Positions 1 through 6,613 of a stretch of DNA of 15,969 nucleotides are shown here, piece after piece. Where the stretch lies: assembly GCA_025455985.1 (NCBI GenBank), contig JALOLM010000026.1:1-15969 (forward strand). The letters run 5' to 3'. Position 1 is the first letter of the stretch, and each line of letters begins with the position of its first letter. This stretch comes from Candidatus Nanopelagicales bacterium (GTDB lineage Bacteria; Actinomycetota; Actinomycetes; S36-B12; UBA10799). The position numbers and the translations under genes were made by a program. Under the pieces are notes generated by a model. The model ran no database searches. It was not told the DNA's origin and saw only the letters and a program-made list of their open reading frames with translations.

Positions 1-1031
1 GCCAACGTGGACGCGAGGTCGAAGCGGAAACCGTCGACGTGCAGGTCCGTGACCCAGTAGCGCAACGACGACAGGATCAGTTCGACCATGCGCGGTGACT
101 CCGCCCGGATCGCGTTGCCGCAGCCCGTGGGGTTGTCGTACATCCCGCCTTCGAGCATCCAGTAGGTGTCGGCGTTGGCGGCACCCTTCCACGCAAGCGT
201 GGGTCCCAAGTGGTCGCCCTCGGCCGTGTGGTTGTAGACCACGTCCACGATGACTTCGAGGCCGGCGGCGTGCAGAGCGTCCACCATGTCGCGCAACTCC
301 GCGATCTGCTGCCCGCGCTGACCGTGCGCGGCGTAGGCAGCGTGCGGCGCGAAGTAGCCGACCGGGTTGTAGCCCCAGTAGTTCGTCAGGCCGCGGCCCA
401 GCAGCATCGGCTCGGGCACGAAGTGCTGGATGGGCAGAAACTCGATGGTGGTGACGCCCAGATTCACCAGGTAGTCGATGACCGCGGGCGTTGCGAAACC
501 GGCGTAGGTTCCGCGCAACTCCTCCGGGACATCCGGGTGTTGCGCGGTGAAGCCCTTCACGTGGGCCTCGTAGATGATCGTGCGGTCCCACGGAACCCGC
601 GGCGGGTGGTTGGGGCTCGGGGCCAAGGGCGGCACGTAGACGCTGTGCGGAACGTACGGTGCCGAGTCGACGTCGTCGATGACGTCTGGGTCCTGCATCT
701 GGTAGGAGTGGATCGCGTCGTGCACCTGCAGTTCGCCGGTGATCGCGCGCGCATACGGGTCGAGCAGGAGTTTCGCGGGGTTGAGCCGCAGGCCGAACTC
801 GGGCTCCCAGGGGCCGCTGACCCGGAAACCGTAGGTGGTCCCGGCAGCCGGCTCCGGCATTGAGGCGATCCAGTGCCCGTATGGACCGGCCTGCAGTTCG
901 ACGCGATCGCCCGACTCCAGATCGAGGACGACGCTCTCGGCGGCAGGGGCGAAGAAATTGACTGTAGCTCTGCCCGGGTGATCCGGGTCCGGTTGCAGGC
1001 CCATAGGAGGCAAACCCTCAGGCGTGCGCAT
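1..1031 (-). CDS. glgX: Glycogen debranching enzyme GlgX (isoamylase-type GH13), 3' end beyond window
   Basis: It hydrolyses alpha-1,6 branches of glycogen, typically the short limit-dextrin branches left by glycogen phosphorylase, in the cytoplasm. About 343 codons are present. The N-terminal part is a carbohydrate-binding-module-48-like beta domain (about residues 15-110), with the family's typical GFRVSGPWEPEFG stretch and LLLDPYARAI. The GH13 barrel follows: WDRTIIYEAHVKGFT, the region I motif DVVYNHTAEGDH, and near the window edge DGFRFDLAS, whose second Asp is the expected nucleophile. The acid/base Glu and the C-terminal domain lie off the left edge; full-length GlgX is about 650-700 residues. 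The ATG at 1031 has AGGAGG at 1035-1040 just upstream, so the start is well supported. It is divergent from the enoyl-CoA hydratase gene across a 78-base gap. The pairing with glgP at the other end of the window fits glycogen breakdown. Confidence 0.93.
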   Translation of the reverse strand, partial: MRTPEGLPPMGLQPDPDHPGRATVNFFAPAAESVVLDLESGDRVELQAGPYGHWIASMPEPAAGTTYGFRVSGPWEPEFGLRLNPAKLLLDPYARAITGELQVHDAIHSYQMQDPDVIDDVDSAPYVPHSVYVPPLAPSPNHPPRVPWDRTIIYEAHVKGFTAQHPDVPEELRGTYAGFATPAVIDYLVNLGVTTIEFLPIQHFVPEPMLLGRGLTNYWGYNPVGYFAPHAAYAAHGQRGQQIAELRDMVDALHAAGLEVIVDVVYNHTAEGDHLGPTLAWKGAANADTYWMLEGGMYDNPTGCGNAIRAESPRMVELILSSLRYWVTDLHVDGFRFDLASTL

Positions 1032-1034
1032 GTT

Positions 1035-1092
1035 CCTCCTGTCGGTAGACCTCTCGGCGGCGAGGTCCTGAGTGGAGGTTAGCCTGCCTGTG
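1035..1092. promoter_or_regulatory. Divergent promoter region between glgX and the enoyl-CoA hydratase operon, with overlapping -10 boxes
   Basis: The sequence aggttagcct at 1076-1085 reads TAGCCT (1080-1085) on the plus strand and TAACCT (1081-1076) on the minus strand. Both fit the actinobacterial TAnnnT -10 pattern and share the central TA. Predicted starts of transcription are near 1092 (plus) and 1069 (minus). They would give leaders of about 18 and 38 bases that still contain the Shine-Dalgarno boxes GGAGG (1101-1105) and AGGAGG (1040-1035). No convincing -35 hexamers were seen. This is inference from motif and spacing only. Confidence 0.4.
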
Positions 1093-1109
1093 TGGATTAG
1101 GGAGGACAT

Positions 1110-1910
1110 GTGGGTGCAGTGACAAGTGGTAGCGCGTCCGAAGTGAGTCTCGAGGTTGTCGACGGCGTCGGCGTCATCGGACTGCACCGTCCCCCCATGA
1201 ATGCGCTGTCCGCGTCCGTGCAGGCGGGCTTCGCCGAAGCCGCCCGGGAGGCCGACCAGCGCCGGGACATCGCCGCTGTCGTCGTCTACGGCGGGCCGAA
1301 GGTGTTCGCTGCCGGCGCCGATGTCAAGGAGATGGCCGACTGGGACCACCGGACCATGGTGGAGCGCTCCTCTGCGCTGCAGGCGACCTTCGCCGCGGTC
1401 ACGGAGATCGGCAAACCCACGATCGCCGCGATCACCGGGTACGCCCTCGGCGGCGGTCTGGAACTGGCGCTGTGCTGTGACTTCCGGGTGTGCGCCGACA
1501 GCGCGAAACTCGGCCTGCCGGAAATCCAATTGGGCATCATCCCGGGAGCGGGCGGCACCCAGCGGCTCTCCCGGCTCGTGGGCCCGGCGCGCGCCAAGGA
1601 GATGATCTTCTCCGGACGACACGTCCGCGCCGACGAGGCCGAACGGATCGGACTGGTGGACCGGGTCGTCCCCGCCGACGATGTCTACACCTCGGCCCTC
1701 GAGTGGGCCTCGCGCTATGTGGGCGGGCCGGCACTGGCGCTACGTGCAGCCAAGACCGCCGTGGACCGGGGGCTTGAGGTCGATCTGCGCACGGGCCTCG
1801 AGATCGAGCGCATGCAGTTCGCGGGACTGTTCGCCACCGCCGACCGCGCCATCGGGATGGGCTCATTCCTGGAGTCCGGACCCGGCAAGGCCACATTTGA
1901 AGGACGATGA
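1110..1910 (+). CDS. Enoyl-CoA hydratase/isomerase (crotonase) family protein, EchA17-like by context
   Basis: Probable enoyl-CoA hydratase adding water across trans-2-enoyl-CoA in fatty acid beta-oxidation, soluble. The 266-residue length is normal. Both catalytic glutamates of hydratases are present: E118 in GYALGGGLELALCCD and E138 in LPEIQLGIIPGAGGTQRL. Oxyanion-hole segments are FAAGAD (67-71) and ALGGG (112-116). With both Glu retained, hydration is more likely than a pure isomerase or dehalogenase role; substrate length cannot be told. The GTG at 1110 follows GGAGG (1101-1105) by four bases; GTG at 1119 is an alternative with a 13-base gap. An ATG at 1108 is in another frame and meets a stop after four codons. 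The methyltransferase gene follows after 3 bases. In M. tuberculosis echA17 (Rv3039c) likewise precedes a methyltransferase, from memory. Confidence 0.88.
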   Translation: MGAVTSGSASEVSLEVVDGVGVIGLHRPPMNALSASVQAGFAEAAREADQRRDIAAVVVYGGPKVFAAGADVKEMADWDHRTMVERSSALQATFAAVTEIGKPTIAAITGYALGGGLELALCCDFRVCADSAKLGLPEIQLGIIPGAGGTQRLSRLVGPARAKEMIFSGRHVRADEAERIGLVDRVVPADDVYTSALEWASRYVGGPALALRAAKTAVDRGLEVDLRTGLEIERMQFAGLFATADRAIGMGSFLESGPGKATFEGR

Positions 1911-1913
1911 ACC

Positions 1914-2849
1914 ATGACCCCACCCTCCGCTGAGCAGGTCGCGCAGGCCTTCGCCGACCCCAAACTCGCCAACCTGCTTTACCACGACTGGGAGGCTGAC
2001 ACCTACGACGACAAGTGGTCGATCTCCTTCGACGAGCGTTGCATCAGCTACGCGCGGGACCGTTTCGAGAACGTCGCTGGCCGCGAGGGCTGGCCGTACG
2101 ACACGGCCTTGGAGCTCGGGTGCGGGACGGGGTTCTTCCTGCTCAACCTCAAACTCGCCGGGGTCCTCGACGAAGGCCATGTCACCGACCTCTCCCCGGG
2201 CATGGTCGAGGTCGCGCAGCGCAACGGCGCGTACCTGGGCTTCGACCTCGAGGGCCGGGTCGCCGATGCCGAGACCCTTCCGTACCCCGACGACACCTTC
2301 GACCTGGTCATCGGACACGCGGTCCTGCACCACATCCCTGATCTCGACCAGGCCATGCGCGAGGTCCTGCGGGTGCTCAAACCCGGTGGCCGGTTCGTGT
2401 TCGCCGGCGAGCCGACAGCCAAGGGCGACTTCCTCGCCCGCAAGCTCTCACAGTTGACGTGGAATGCCGCGAAGCGGATCACCCACCTGCCCGGACTGCG
2501 CGACAAGTACGCGCTGGGGCAGGTCCAGCTGGACGAGTCTTCACGGGCGGCGGCACTCGAAGCGGTCGTCGACATCCATACGTTCGACCCCGCTGAGTTG
2601 CGTCGCCTGTGCGTGCGTGCCGGGGCCATCGATGTGCAGACGGTGACCGAGGAATTGACGGCCTCCTGGTTCGGCTGGCCCATCCGGACGGTGGAAGCAG
2701 CGGTGAAACCTGGCTCCCTGGGGATGAAGTGGGCGTACTTCGCCTACGGCACCTGGCTGGGACTGTCCGCGCTGGACGCCAAGGTGATGCGTCACGTCGT
2801 TCCCGCGCAGTACTTCTACAACGTCAGCGTCACCGGAACCAAGGCGTGA
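1914..2849 (+). CDS. Class I SAM-dependent methyltransferase, Rv3038c-like
   Basis: This 311-residue protein has a Rossmann methyltransferase core: motif I ALELGCGTGFF (65-75), acidic loop TDLSPGMVEVA (91-101), post-II motif LPYPDDTFDLVIG (122-134) and VLRVLKPGGRFVF (151-163). That is the Methyltransf_11 layout of small-molecule methyltransferases. Beyond residue 200 it has an extra C-terminal region with an aromatic, fairly hydrophobic stretch (about 275-290, WAYFAYGTWLGL) that may bind a lipid or contact the membrane. The substrate is not evident; in context a sugar or glucan hydroxyl, or an acyl group, is conceivable. It starts 3 bases after the enoyl-CoA hydratase stop, with aaggac upstream, and its TGA overlaps the next gene's GTG, so the three genes are one translation-coupled operon. 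The same order (echA17 then a methyltransferase) is recalled from M. tuberculosis. Confidence 0.85.
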   Translation: MTPPSAEQVAQAFADPKLANLLYHDWEADTYDDKWSISFDERCISYARDRFENVAGREGWPYDTALELGCGTGFFLLNLKLAGVLDEGHVTDLSPGMVEVAQRNGAYLGFDLEGRVADAETLPYPDDTFDLVIGHAVLHHIPDLDQAMREVLRVLKPGGRFVFAGEPTAKGDFLARKLSQLTWNAAKRITHLPGLRDKYALGQVQLDESSRAAALEAVVDIHTFDPAELRRLCVRAGAIDVQTVTEELTASWFGWPIRTVEAAVKPGSLGMKWAYFAYGTWLGLSALDAKVMRHVVPAQYFYNVSVTGTKA

Positions 2850-3547
2850 GCCGGGATCCTCGCAACGCACGCTTCCTCACGTGGTCGTCGGTGAGGTGGA
2901 TCGTCCGCAACCGGGCCTGGACCCCGTGGTACCTGATCCGTTATTGGCGCTTCTTCTGGCTCAAGGTTCGCAACCCGCACATCGTCACTGAGGGGTTCGT
3001 GTTCATCGGCCGCCGCGCAGAGCTCTACGCGCGCAAGGGCTACGGGCAGTTGATCCTGGGCAGGTGGGTGCACATCGGCGAGGAGAACCGGCTTCGGGTG
3101 CACGAGGGGACGTTGCGGATCGGGGACAAGACCGTGTTCGGCCGCGACAACACCATCAACACCTACCTGGACATCGAGATCGGCGGCAGTTGCATCGTGG
3201 CCGACTGGGTGTACGTCTGCGACTTCGACCATGTCTTCGAGGATGTGCTGCGACCCATCAAGGATCAGGGCCTGGTGAAGAGTCCCGTGCGCATCGGCCC
3301 GGACTGCTGGTTGGGCACCAAGGTCACGGTCACGCGCGGGACATTCGTCGGGCCTGGGTGCGTACTGGCGGCCAACTCGGTCGTGCGTGGGGTCATCCCC
3401 GAGAAGTCGGTGGTCGGAGGTGTGCCGGCCCGGATCATCAAAGACCGGCAAGCGGCCTACGACGCGGCGGCCGCGCGTAGGGCGGCGCTGGCTGACATCG
3501 CACGCAAGACCCGGGTAGCGGCGCAGCAGCACAACGGCTCCCAGTGA
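2846..3547 (+). CDS. Left-handed beta-helix (hexapeptide repeat) acyltransferase, Rv3034c-like
   Basis: Predicted O-acetyl/acyltransferase of the LbH family, normally a cytoplasmic trimer using acyl-CoA. Taking GTG at 2846 gives 233 residues; this GTG overlaps the upstream TGA (GTGA), the usual coupled arrangement. A longer in-frame reading extends upstream to about 2609 but lies inside the methyltransferase gene and is not credible. The N-terminal 50 residues are rich in Trp and Arg (RYWRFFWLK). Hexapeptide turns run from about 75 to 195: VHIGEE, LRIGDK, IEIGGS, VRIGPD, TFVGPG, then VIPEKSVVGGVPARII. The likely catalytic His is H129 in CDFDH. The tail (200-233) is Ala/Arg-rich and helical. 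The mycobacterial counterpart Rv3034c is implicated in acylating methylglucose lipopolysaccharide; the same role here is inferred from family and location, not shown. Confidence 0.85.
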   Translation: MSRDPRNARFLTWSSVRWIVRNRAWTPWYLIRYWRFFWLKVRNPHIVTEGFVFIGRRAELYARKGYGQLILGRWVHIGEENRLRVHEGTLRIGDKTVFGRDNTINTYLDIEIGGSCIVADWVYVCDFDHVFEDVLRPIKDQGLVKSPVRIGPDCWLGTKVTVTRGTFVGPGCVLAANSVVRGVIPEKSVVGGVPARIIKDRQAAYDAAAARRAALADIARKTRVAAQQHNGSQ

Positions 3548-3599
3548 TGGTGGCCGCAGAATCCGGTTCCGACCTACGGCCATGTGCGTTCCCGCCGAG

Positions 3600-3624
3600 G
3601 CCGTTAGCGGCTAATCTGGTCGGG
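3600..3624 (+). promoter_or_regulatory. Leaderless promoter of the ATP-grasp gene
   Basis: TAATCT at 3612-3617 is followed by six bases and then the GTG start at 3624, so transcription would begin on or next to the first base of the start codon. No Shine-Dalgarno sequence is seen before this GTG, which agrees with a leaderless mRNA as is common in actinobacteria. A short dyad, gccg-ttag-cggc (3600-3611), abuts the -10 box and could be an operator. The -35 region is not recognisable. It shows that the ligase gene has its own promoter even though the acyltransferase ends only 76 bases upstream. Confidence 0.5.
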
Positions 3625-5090
3625 TGACTGGGGCCACCGGGTACGACGCCCTCGAGGCGGCGTTGCCCGACATGGCCCACGCGGACGACCTCGATGACGA
3701 CAGCTACTGCCTGGTCGTCGTGCCCAGCATGTCGTTCGACCAGCAACTCCTGCAGAACGTGCTCGGGGTCGAGCACTACGAGGAGCGGCTGCTCGCTTTG
3801 CTATTGCAGTTGCACACCCCCTCGATGCGGATGGTCTTCTGCTCCAGTGCGCGGATTCCCGAGGTGGTGGTGCAGTACTACCTCAACCTCATCCCCGGGG
3901 TCCCGGCGTCGCACTCGCGCGCACGGTTGACCATGATCAGCTGCGATGACCTGTCGGCCCGGCCCCTGACCGAGAAGTTGCTGGAACGGCCCGGCCGGAT
4001 GCGTGAGATCAAGGACGCGGTCACGAAGTCGGCGAACGCGGGCATGGTCTGTATGAACACCACGGCCCTCGAGCGCAGACTTGCCGAGCAACTCGACGTG
4101 ACCCTGCTCGGCAACCCACCGGCGCTGGACCATCTGGGGAGCAAGTCCGGCAGCCGCAAGGTCTTTCGTGAAGCCGGCATCGATCTGCCCGCCGGGTTCG
4201 AGGACCTGTCTTCCATGACGCAGGTCGCCAAAGCCCTGGCCGATCTCAAGCGGGACCTGCCGCATCTGCGCGCGGGGGTGGTGAAACTCGAGGAGGGGTT
4301 CTCCGGGGAGGGCAACGCCCTGTACCGGTACGAGAACGGCGAGAGTGAAGAGGCGATCGCGCAGGCGTTGCCGACCGCGCTCAAGTTCCAGGCACGTTCC
4401 GAGAACTATGCGTCCTTCTCCCGGCGGTTCGAGCAGATGGGCGGCATCGTCGAGGAGTTCGTCGAGGGGGTGGGCGCCTCGCCGTCGGGTCAGGGGTACA
4501 TCGGCCCGGACGGGTCGGTGCGGCCTCTGTCGACGCACGACCAGCTGCTCGGCGGGGCTGACGGCCAGGTGTTTGAAGGCTCGACGTTCCCCGCCGATCT
4601 GCGCTACCGCCACCGGGTGCAGGACGCGACCATCGAGGTCGGCCAGGTCCTGATGAGGCTCGGCGCGCAGGGTCGTTACGCGGTGGACTTCGTGGAGGCG
4701 GGTGAGCGGCTCAGCGCCATCGAGATCAATCTGCGCAAAGGCGGGACCACTCATCCGATGCTCACGCTGTCAGTGATCACCGAAGGTCGCTACGACCCCA
4801 TGCAGGGGGTGTTCCGGGGGGCCAACGGTGTGCAGAAGTGCTACTACGCCACGGACAATCTGCAGTCCGACGCCTACCGCGGGCTGTCGGTGTCCGACCT
4901 GCTCGATGCGGCGGTGAGCCGCAGGTTGACCTTCGACCCGGTGACCGAGCGCGGGTGTGTCTTCCACATGCTCGGGGCGCTGTCGGAGTACGGCAAGGTG
5001 GGCGTCACGTGTATCGGTGACAGCCTTAATCAGGCGATCAGCGATTACACCGCGGTTGTTGGCATGATGGACGCCCTAGGCGGTAGGTGA
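3624..5090 (+). CDS. ATP-grasp ligase, peptide ligase PGM1-related
   Basis: This 488-residue protein looks like the ATP-grasp family related to the pheganomycin peptide ligase PGM1, which activates a carboxylate as acyl-phosphate and joins it to an amine. An N-terminal Rossmann-like part includes CLVVVPSMSFD (29-39) and MRMVFCSSARIPE (68-80), then NTTALERRLAEQL (145-157). The ATP-grasp part follows: DHLGSKSGSRKVFREAGIDLP (169-189), nucleotide-binding VVKLEEGFSGEGN (219-231), hinge-like IVEEFVEG (275-282), and the metal-binding and substrate-loop motif AIEINLRKGGTTHP (365-378). The C-terminal part ends with the family-like GKVGVTCIGDSLNQA (457-471). The ATP-grasp assignment is good; the substrates are unknown. 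GTG at 3624 has no Shine-Dalgarno box but sits seven bases after TAATCT. A small membrane protein gene follows after 12 bases. I do not recall such a ligase in the mycobacterial cluster. Confidence 0.8.
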   Translation: MTGATGYDALEAALPDMAHADDLDDDSYCLVVVPSMSFDQQLLQNVLGVEHYEERLLALLLQLHTPSMRMVFCSSARIPEVVVQYYLNLIPGVPASHSRARLTMISCDDLSARPLTEKLLERPGRMREIKDAVTKSANAGMVCMNTTALERRLAEQLDVTLLGNPPALDHLGSKSGSRKVFREAGIDLPAGFEDLSSMTQVAKALADLKRDLPHLRAGVVKLEEGFSGEGNALYRYENGESEEAIAQALPTALKFQARSENYASFSRRFEQMGGIVEEFVEGVGASPSGQGYIGPDGSVRPLSTHDQLLGGADGQVFEGSTFPADLRYRHRVQDATIEVGQVLMRLGAQGRYAVDFVEAGERLSAIEINLRKGGTTHPMLTLSVITEGRYDPMQGVFRGANGVQKCYYATDNLQSDAYRGLSVSDLLDAAVSRRLTFDPVTERGCVFHMLGALSEYGKVGVTCIGDSLNQAISDYTAVVGMMDALGGR

Positions 5091-5102
5091 GACGGAGGAA
5101 GT

Positions 5103-5387
5103 ATGTGCGGTTGCTTCGTGGTGGCGCTGGGTGCGTTCTTCCCCAGAATTGCGCTGGCCCTGATCTGGCTGTTCGGTGACGCTGTCGAGAAGGCTTTCTC
5201 CGGGGACTGGATCGTGCCGCTGATCGGCCTGCTGTTCCTGCCGTACACGACCTTGTCCTACGTGTTGTTCTACTGGTGGCTGGGTTCGGTCGAAGGATTC
5301 ACATGGTTCTTCGTGGTCCTGGCGTTCTTCATCGACATCGGCTCGTACGCAAGTTCCGCGCGGGCTCGCAGCTACAGCACAAGCTGA
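5103..5387 (+). CDS. Small integral membrane protein of unknown function
   Basis: This is a 94-residue, strongly hydrophobic protein. Likely membrane segments lie at about 4-24 (FVVALGAFFPRIALALIWLF), 37-60 (IVPLIGLLFLPYTTLSYVLFY) and 65-82 (FTWFFVVLAFFIDIGSY), with a short basic tail (ARARS). The pattern of PR-hydrophobic-LIWLF, LFLPYTT and DIGSYAS resembles a short membrane protein common in actinobacteria with no assigned role; this is recalled by pattern only. The ATG is preceded by GGAGGAA at 5094-5100, a strong ribosome site, and the gene lies 12 bases after the ATP-grasp stop, so the two are probably co-transcribed. The Cys at positions 2 and 4 do not form a lipobox, as nothing hydrophobic precedes them. 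It converges on the glycosyltransferase gene, with 29 bases between the stop codons and no clear terminator. Confidence 0.7.
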   Translation: MCGCFVVALGAFFPRIALALIWLFGDAVEKAFSGDWIVPLIGLLFLPYTTLSYVLFYWWLGSVEGFTWFFVVLAFFIDIGSYASSARARSYSTS

Positions 5388-5416
5388 GGCCCGCATGCGA
5401 CCCAACGCCGAATCGG

Positions 5417-6613
5417 TCACCACACCCGGCCGGGGGTAAACGGGCCGCGTCGCCGCGGATGCTGCGTCCTATGCGCCTGTGCGTAGACCGCGTCGGTGAG
5501 TTGGGCGATCCGGGTCCAGGTGTATTGGGTCAAGGCCACGCTCGCCGCATCTCGCCTGGCTGCGGTGGCCTGCGGGTCGCGCAGCGCGGCAAGAATCTGC
5601 TCGGCCAGGTGCTGCGGATCGTTGGGCCGGCACCGTCGGCCGCGGTCGTCGGTGACGAACTCGGCCAGGCCGCCGGTGTCGCCCACGATCAACGGGATCC
5701 CCATTGCCGCCCCCTCCAACGCAACGATGCCGAACGGCTCGTAGGAACTCGGCGCCACGAGCAGGTCGGACGAGACGTACAACTGACGCAGTCTGCGCTC
5801 ATCCACGTGGCCGAACATCGTGATGTGTTCGGCCAGGCCCAATTCCTGGATCCGGGCAGCGACTGCCGAGCTTTGGCCACCGGTCCCGACGATGCGCAGC
5901 TGGGCGCCCGGGTGCTCCGCGACGATCCTCGGCATGGCGTCCACCGCCACAAACACCCCTTTCTCCCATTCGATACGGCCCACGAAGGTCAGGCGCGGGC
6001 TTGCGGTCAGCAGATCATCGGGCACCGGCACGGTTGTGGGATAGCTCGCGGTGTCGATCCCGTTGGGGACCACGTGTTGCCGATCGGCATCGGTGCCATG
6101 GGCGCGGCGGACCTCCTCGGCCATCGACTGAGAGCACACGATCACCTGGTCGGCCTCGTCGACCAGCCACTGCTCCACAAGGTGCACCGATGCCGAGACC
6201 GGGTCCGGAAGCCAGCCGGAATGCCGGCCCGCTTCCGTGGCGTGGATGGTGGCCACCAGGGGAGCGCCGAGCGCCCGGGCCGCGCGGGTTCCTGCCCGAC
6301 CGACCACCCAGTCATGGGCATGCACGATGTCAGCGTTGGCGAGGTCCTGCGCGGCCGACCCGATGCGGTGGTCCAGTGCGCCGACCCACGTGAGCAGTGA
6401 CGGCAGGTGGTAGGGGAACGGTCCGTCGGGCGCGACGCGCACGACACGCACGGCGTCGTGAGTGTCTCGTACGGGTTCCGCCGGAGCCTGGGTGACGACG
6501 GTGACCTCGTGGCCCGCTGCCACCTGCGCACCGGCCAGGGCCGCAACGTGTCGGCCCAGTCCGCCGTAGACGATCGGCGGGTACTCCCACGACAGGTGGA
6601 CTATGCGGCTCAC
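5417..6613 (-). CDS. GT4 family glycosyltransferase, Rv3032-like alpha-1,4-glucosyltransferase
   Basis: This 398-residue protein is a GT-B retaining glycosyltransferase. The N-terminal acceptor domain opens with HLSWEYPPIVYGGLGRHV (6-23), the glycogen-synthase-like glycine loop, and contains DIVHAHDWV (95-103). The C-terminal donor domain has VVPNGID (181-187), RLTFVGRIEWEKGV (207-220) and the E-x7-E motif with E292 and E300 in SSYEPFGIVALEGAAMG. In mycobacteria the counterpart Rv3032 elongates alpha-1,4-glucan for methylglucose lipopolysaccharide and glycogen, using a nucleotide-glucose donor; that role is inferred here from similarity and order. GTG at 6613 is chosen because it gives the normal N-terminus and overlaps the GH57 stop as GTGA; a longer reading upstream is low-complexity shadow of the GH57 gene. 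It is the last gene of the minus-strand operon. Confidence 0.88.
   Translation of the reverse strand: MSRIVHLSWEYPPIVYGGLGRHVAALAGAQVAAGHEVTVVTQAPAEPVRDTHDAVRVVRVAPDGPFPYHLPSLLTWVGALDHRIGSAAQDLANADIVHAHDWVVGRAGTRAARALGAPLVATIHATEAGRHSGWLPDPVSASVHLVEQWLVDEADQVIVCSQSMAEEVRRAHGTDADRQHVVPNGIDTASYPTTVPVPDDLLTASPRLTFVGRIEWEKGVFVAVDAMPRIVAEHPGAQLRIVGTGGQSSAVAARIQELGLAEHITMFGHVDERRLRQLYVSSDLLVAPSSYEPFGIVALEGAAMGIPLIVGDTGGLAEFVTDDRGRRCRPNDPQHLAEQILAALRDPQATAARRDAASVALTQYTWTRIAQLTDAVYAQAHRTQHPRRRGPFTPGRVW

Noticed and set aside
210..863. Plus-strand open reading frame of 217 codons opposite glgX
   Set aside because: It is antisense to a clear GH13 enzyme, has no family motifs and a biased Val/Arg/His composition typical of the complement of high-G+C genes.
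3551..3582. Possible hairpin (tggccg ... cggcca) after the acyltransferase gene
   Set aside because: Arms are only six base pairs with a loop of about 20 bases and no T-run, too weak to call a terminator.
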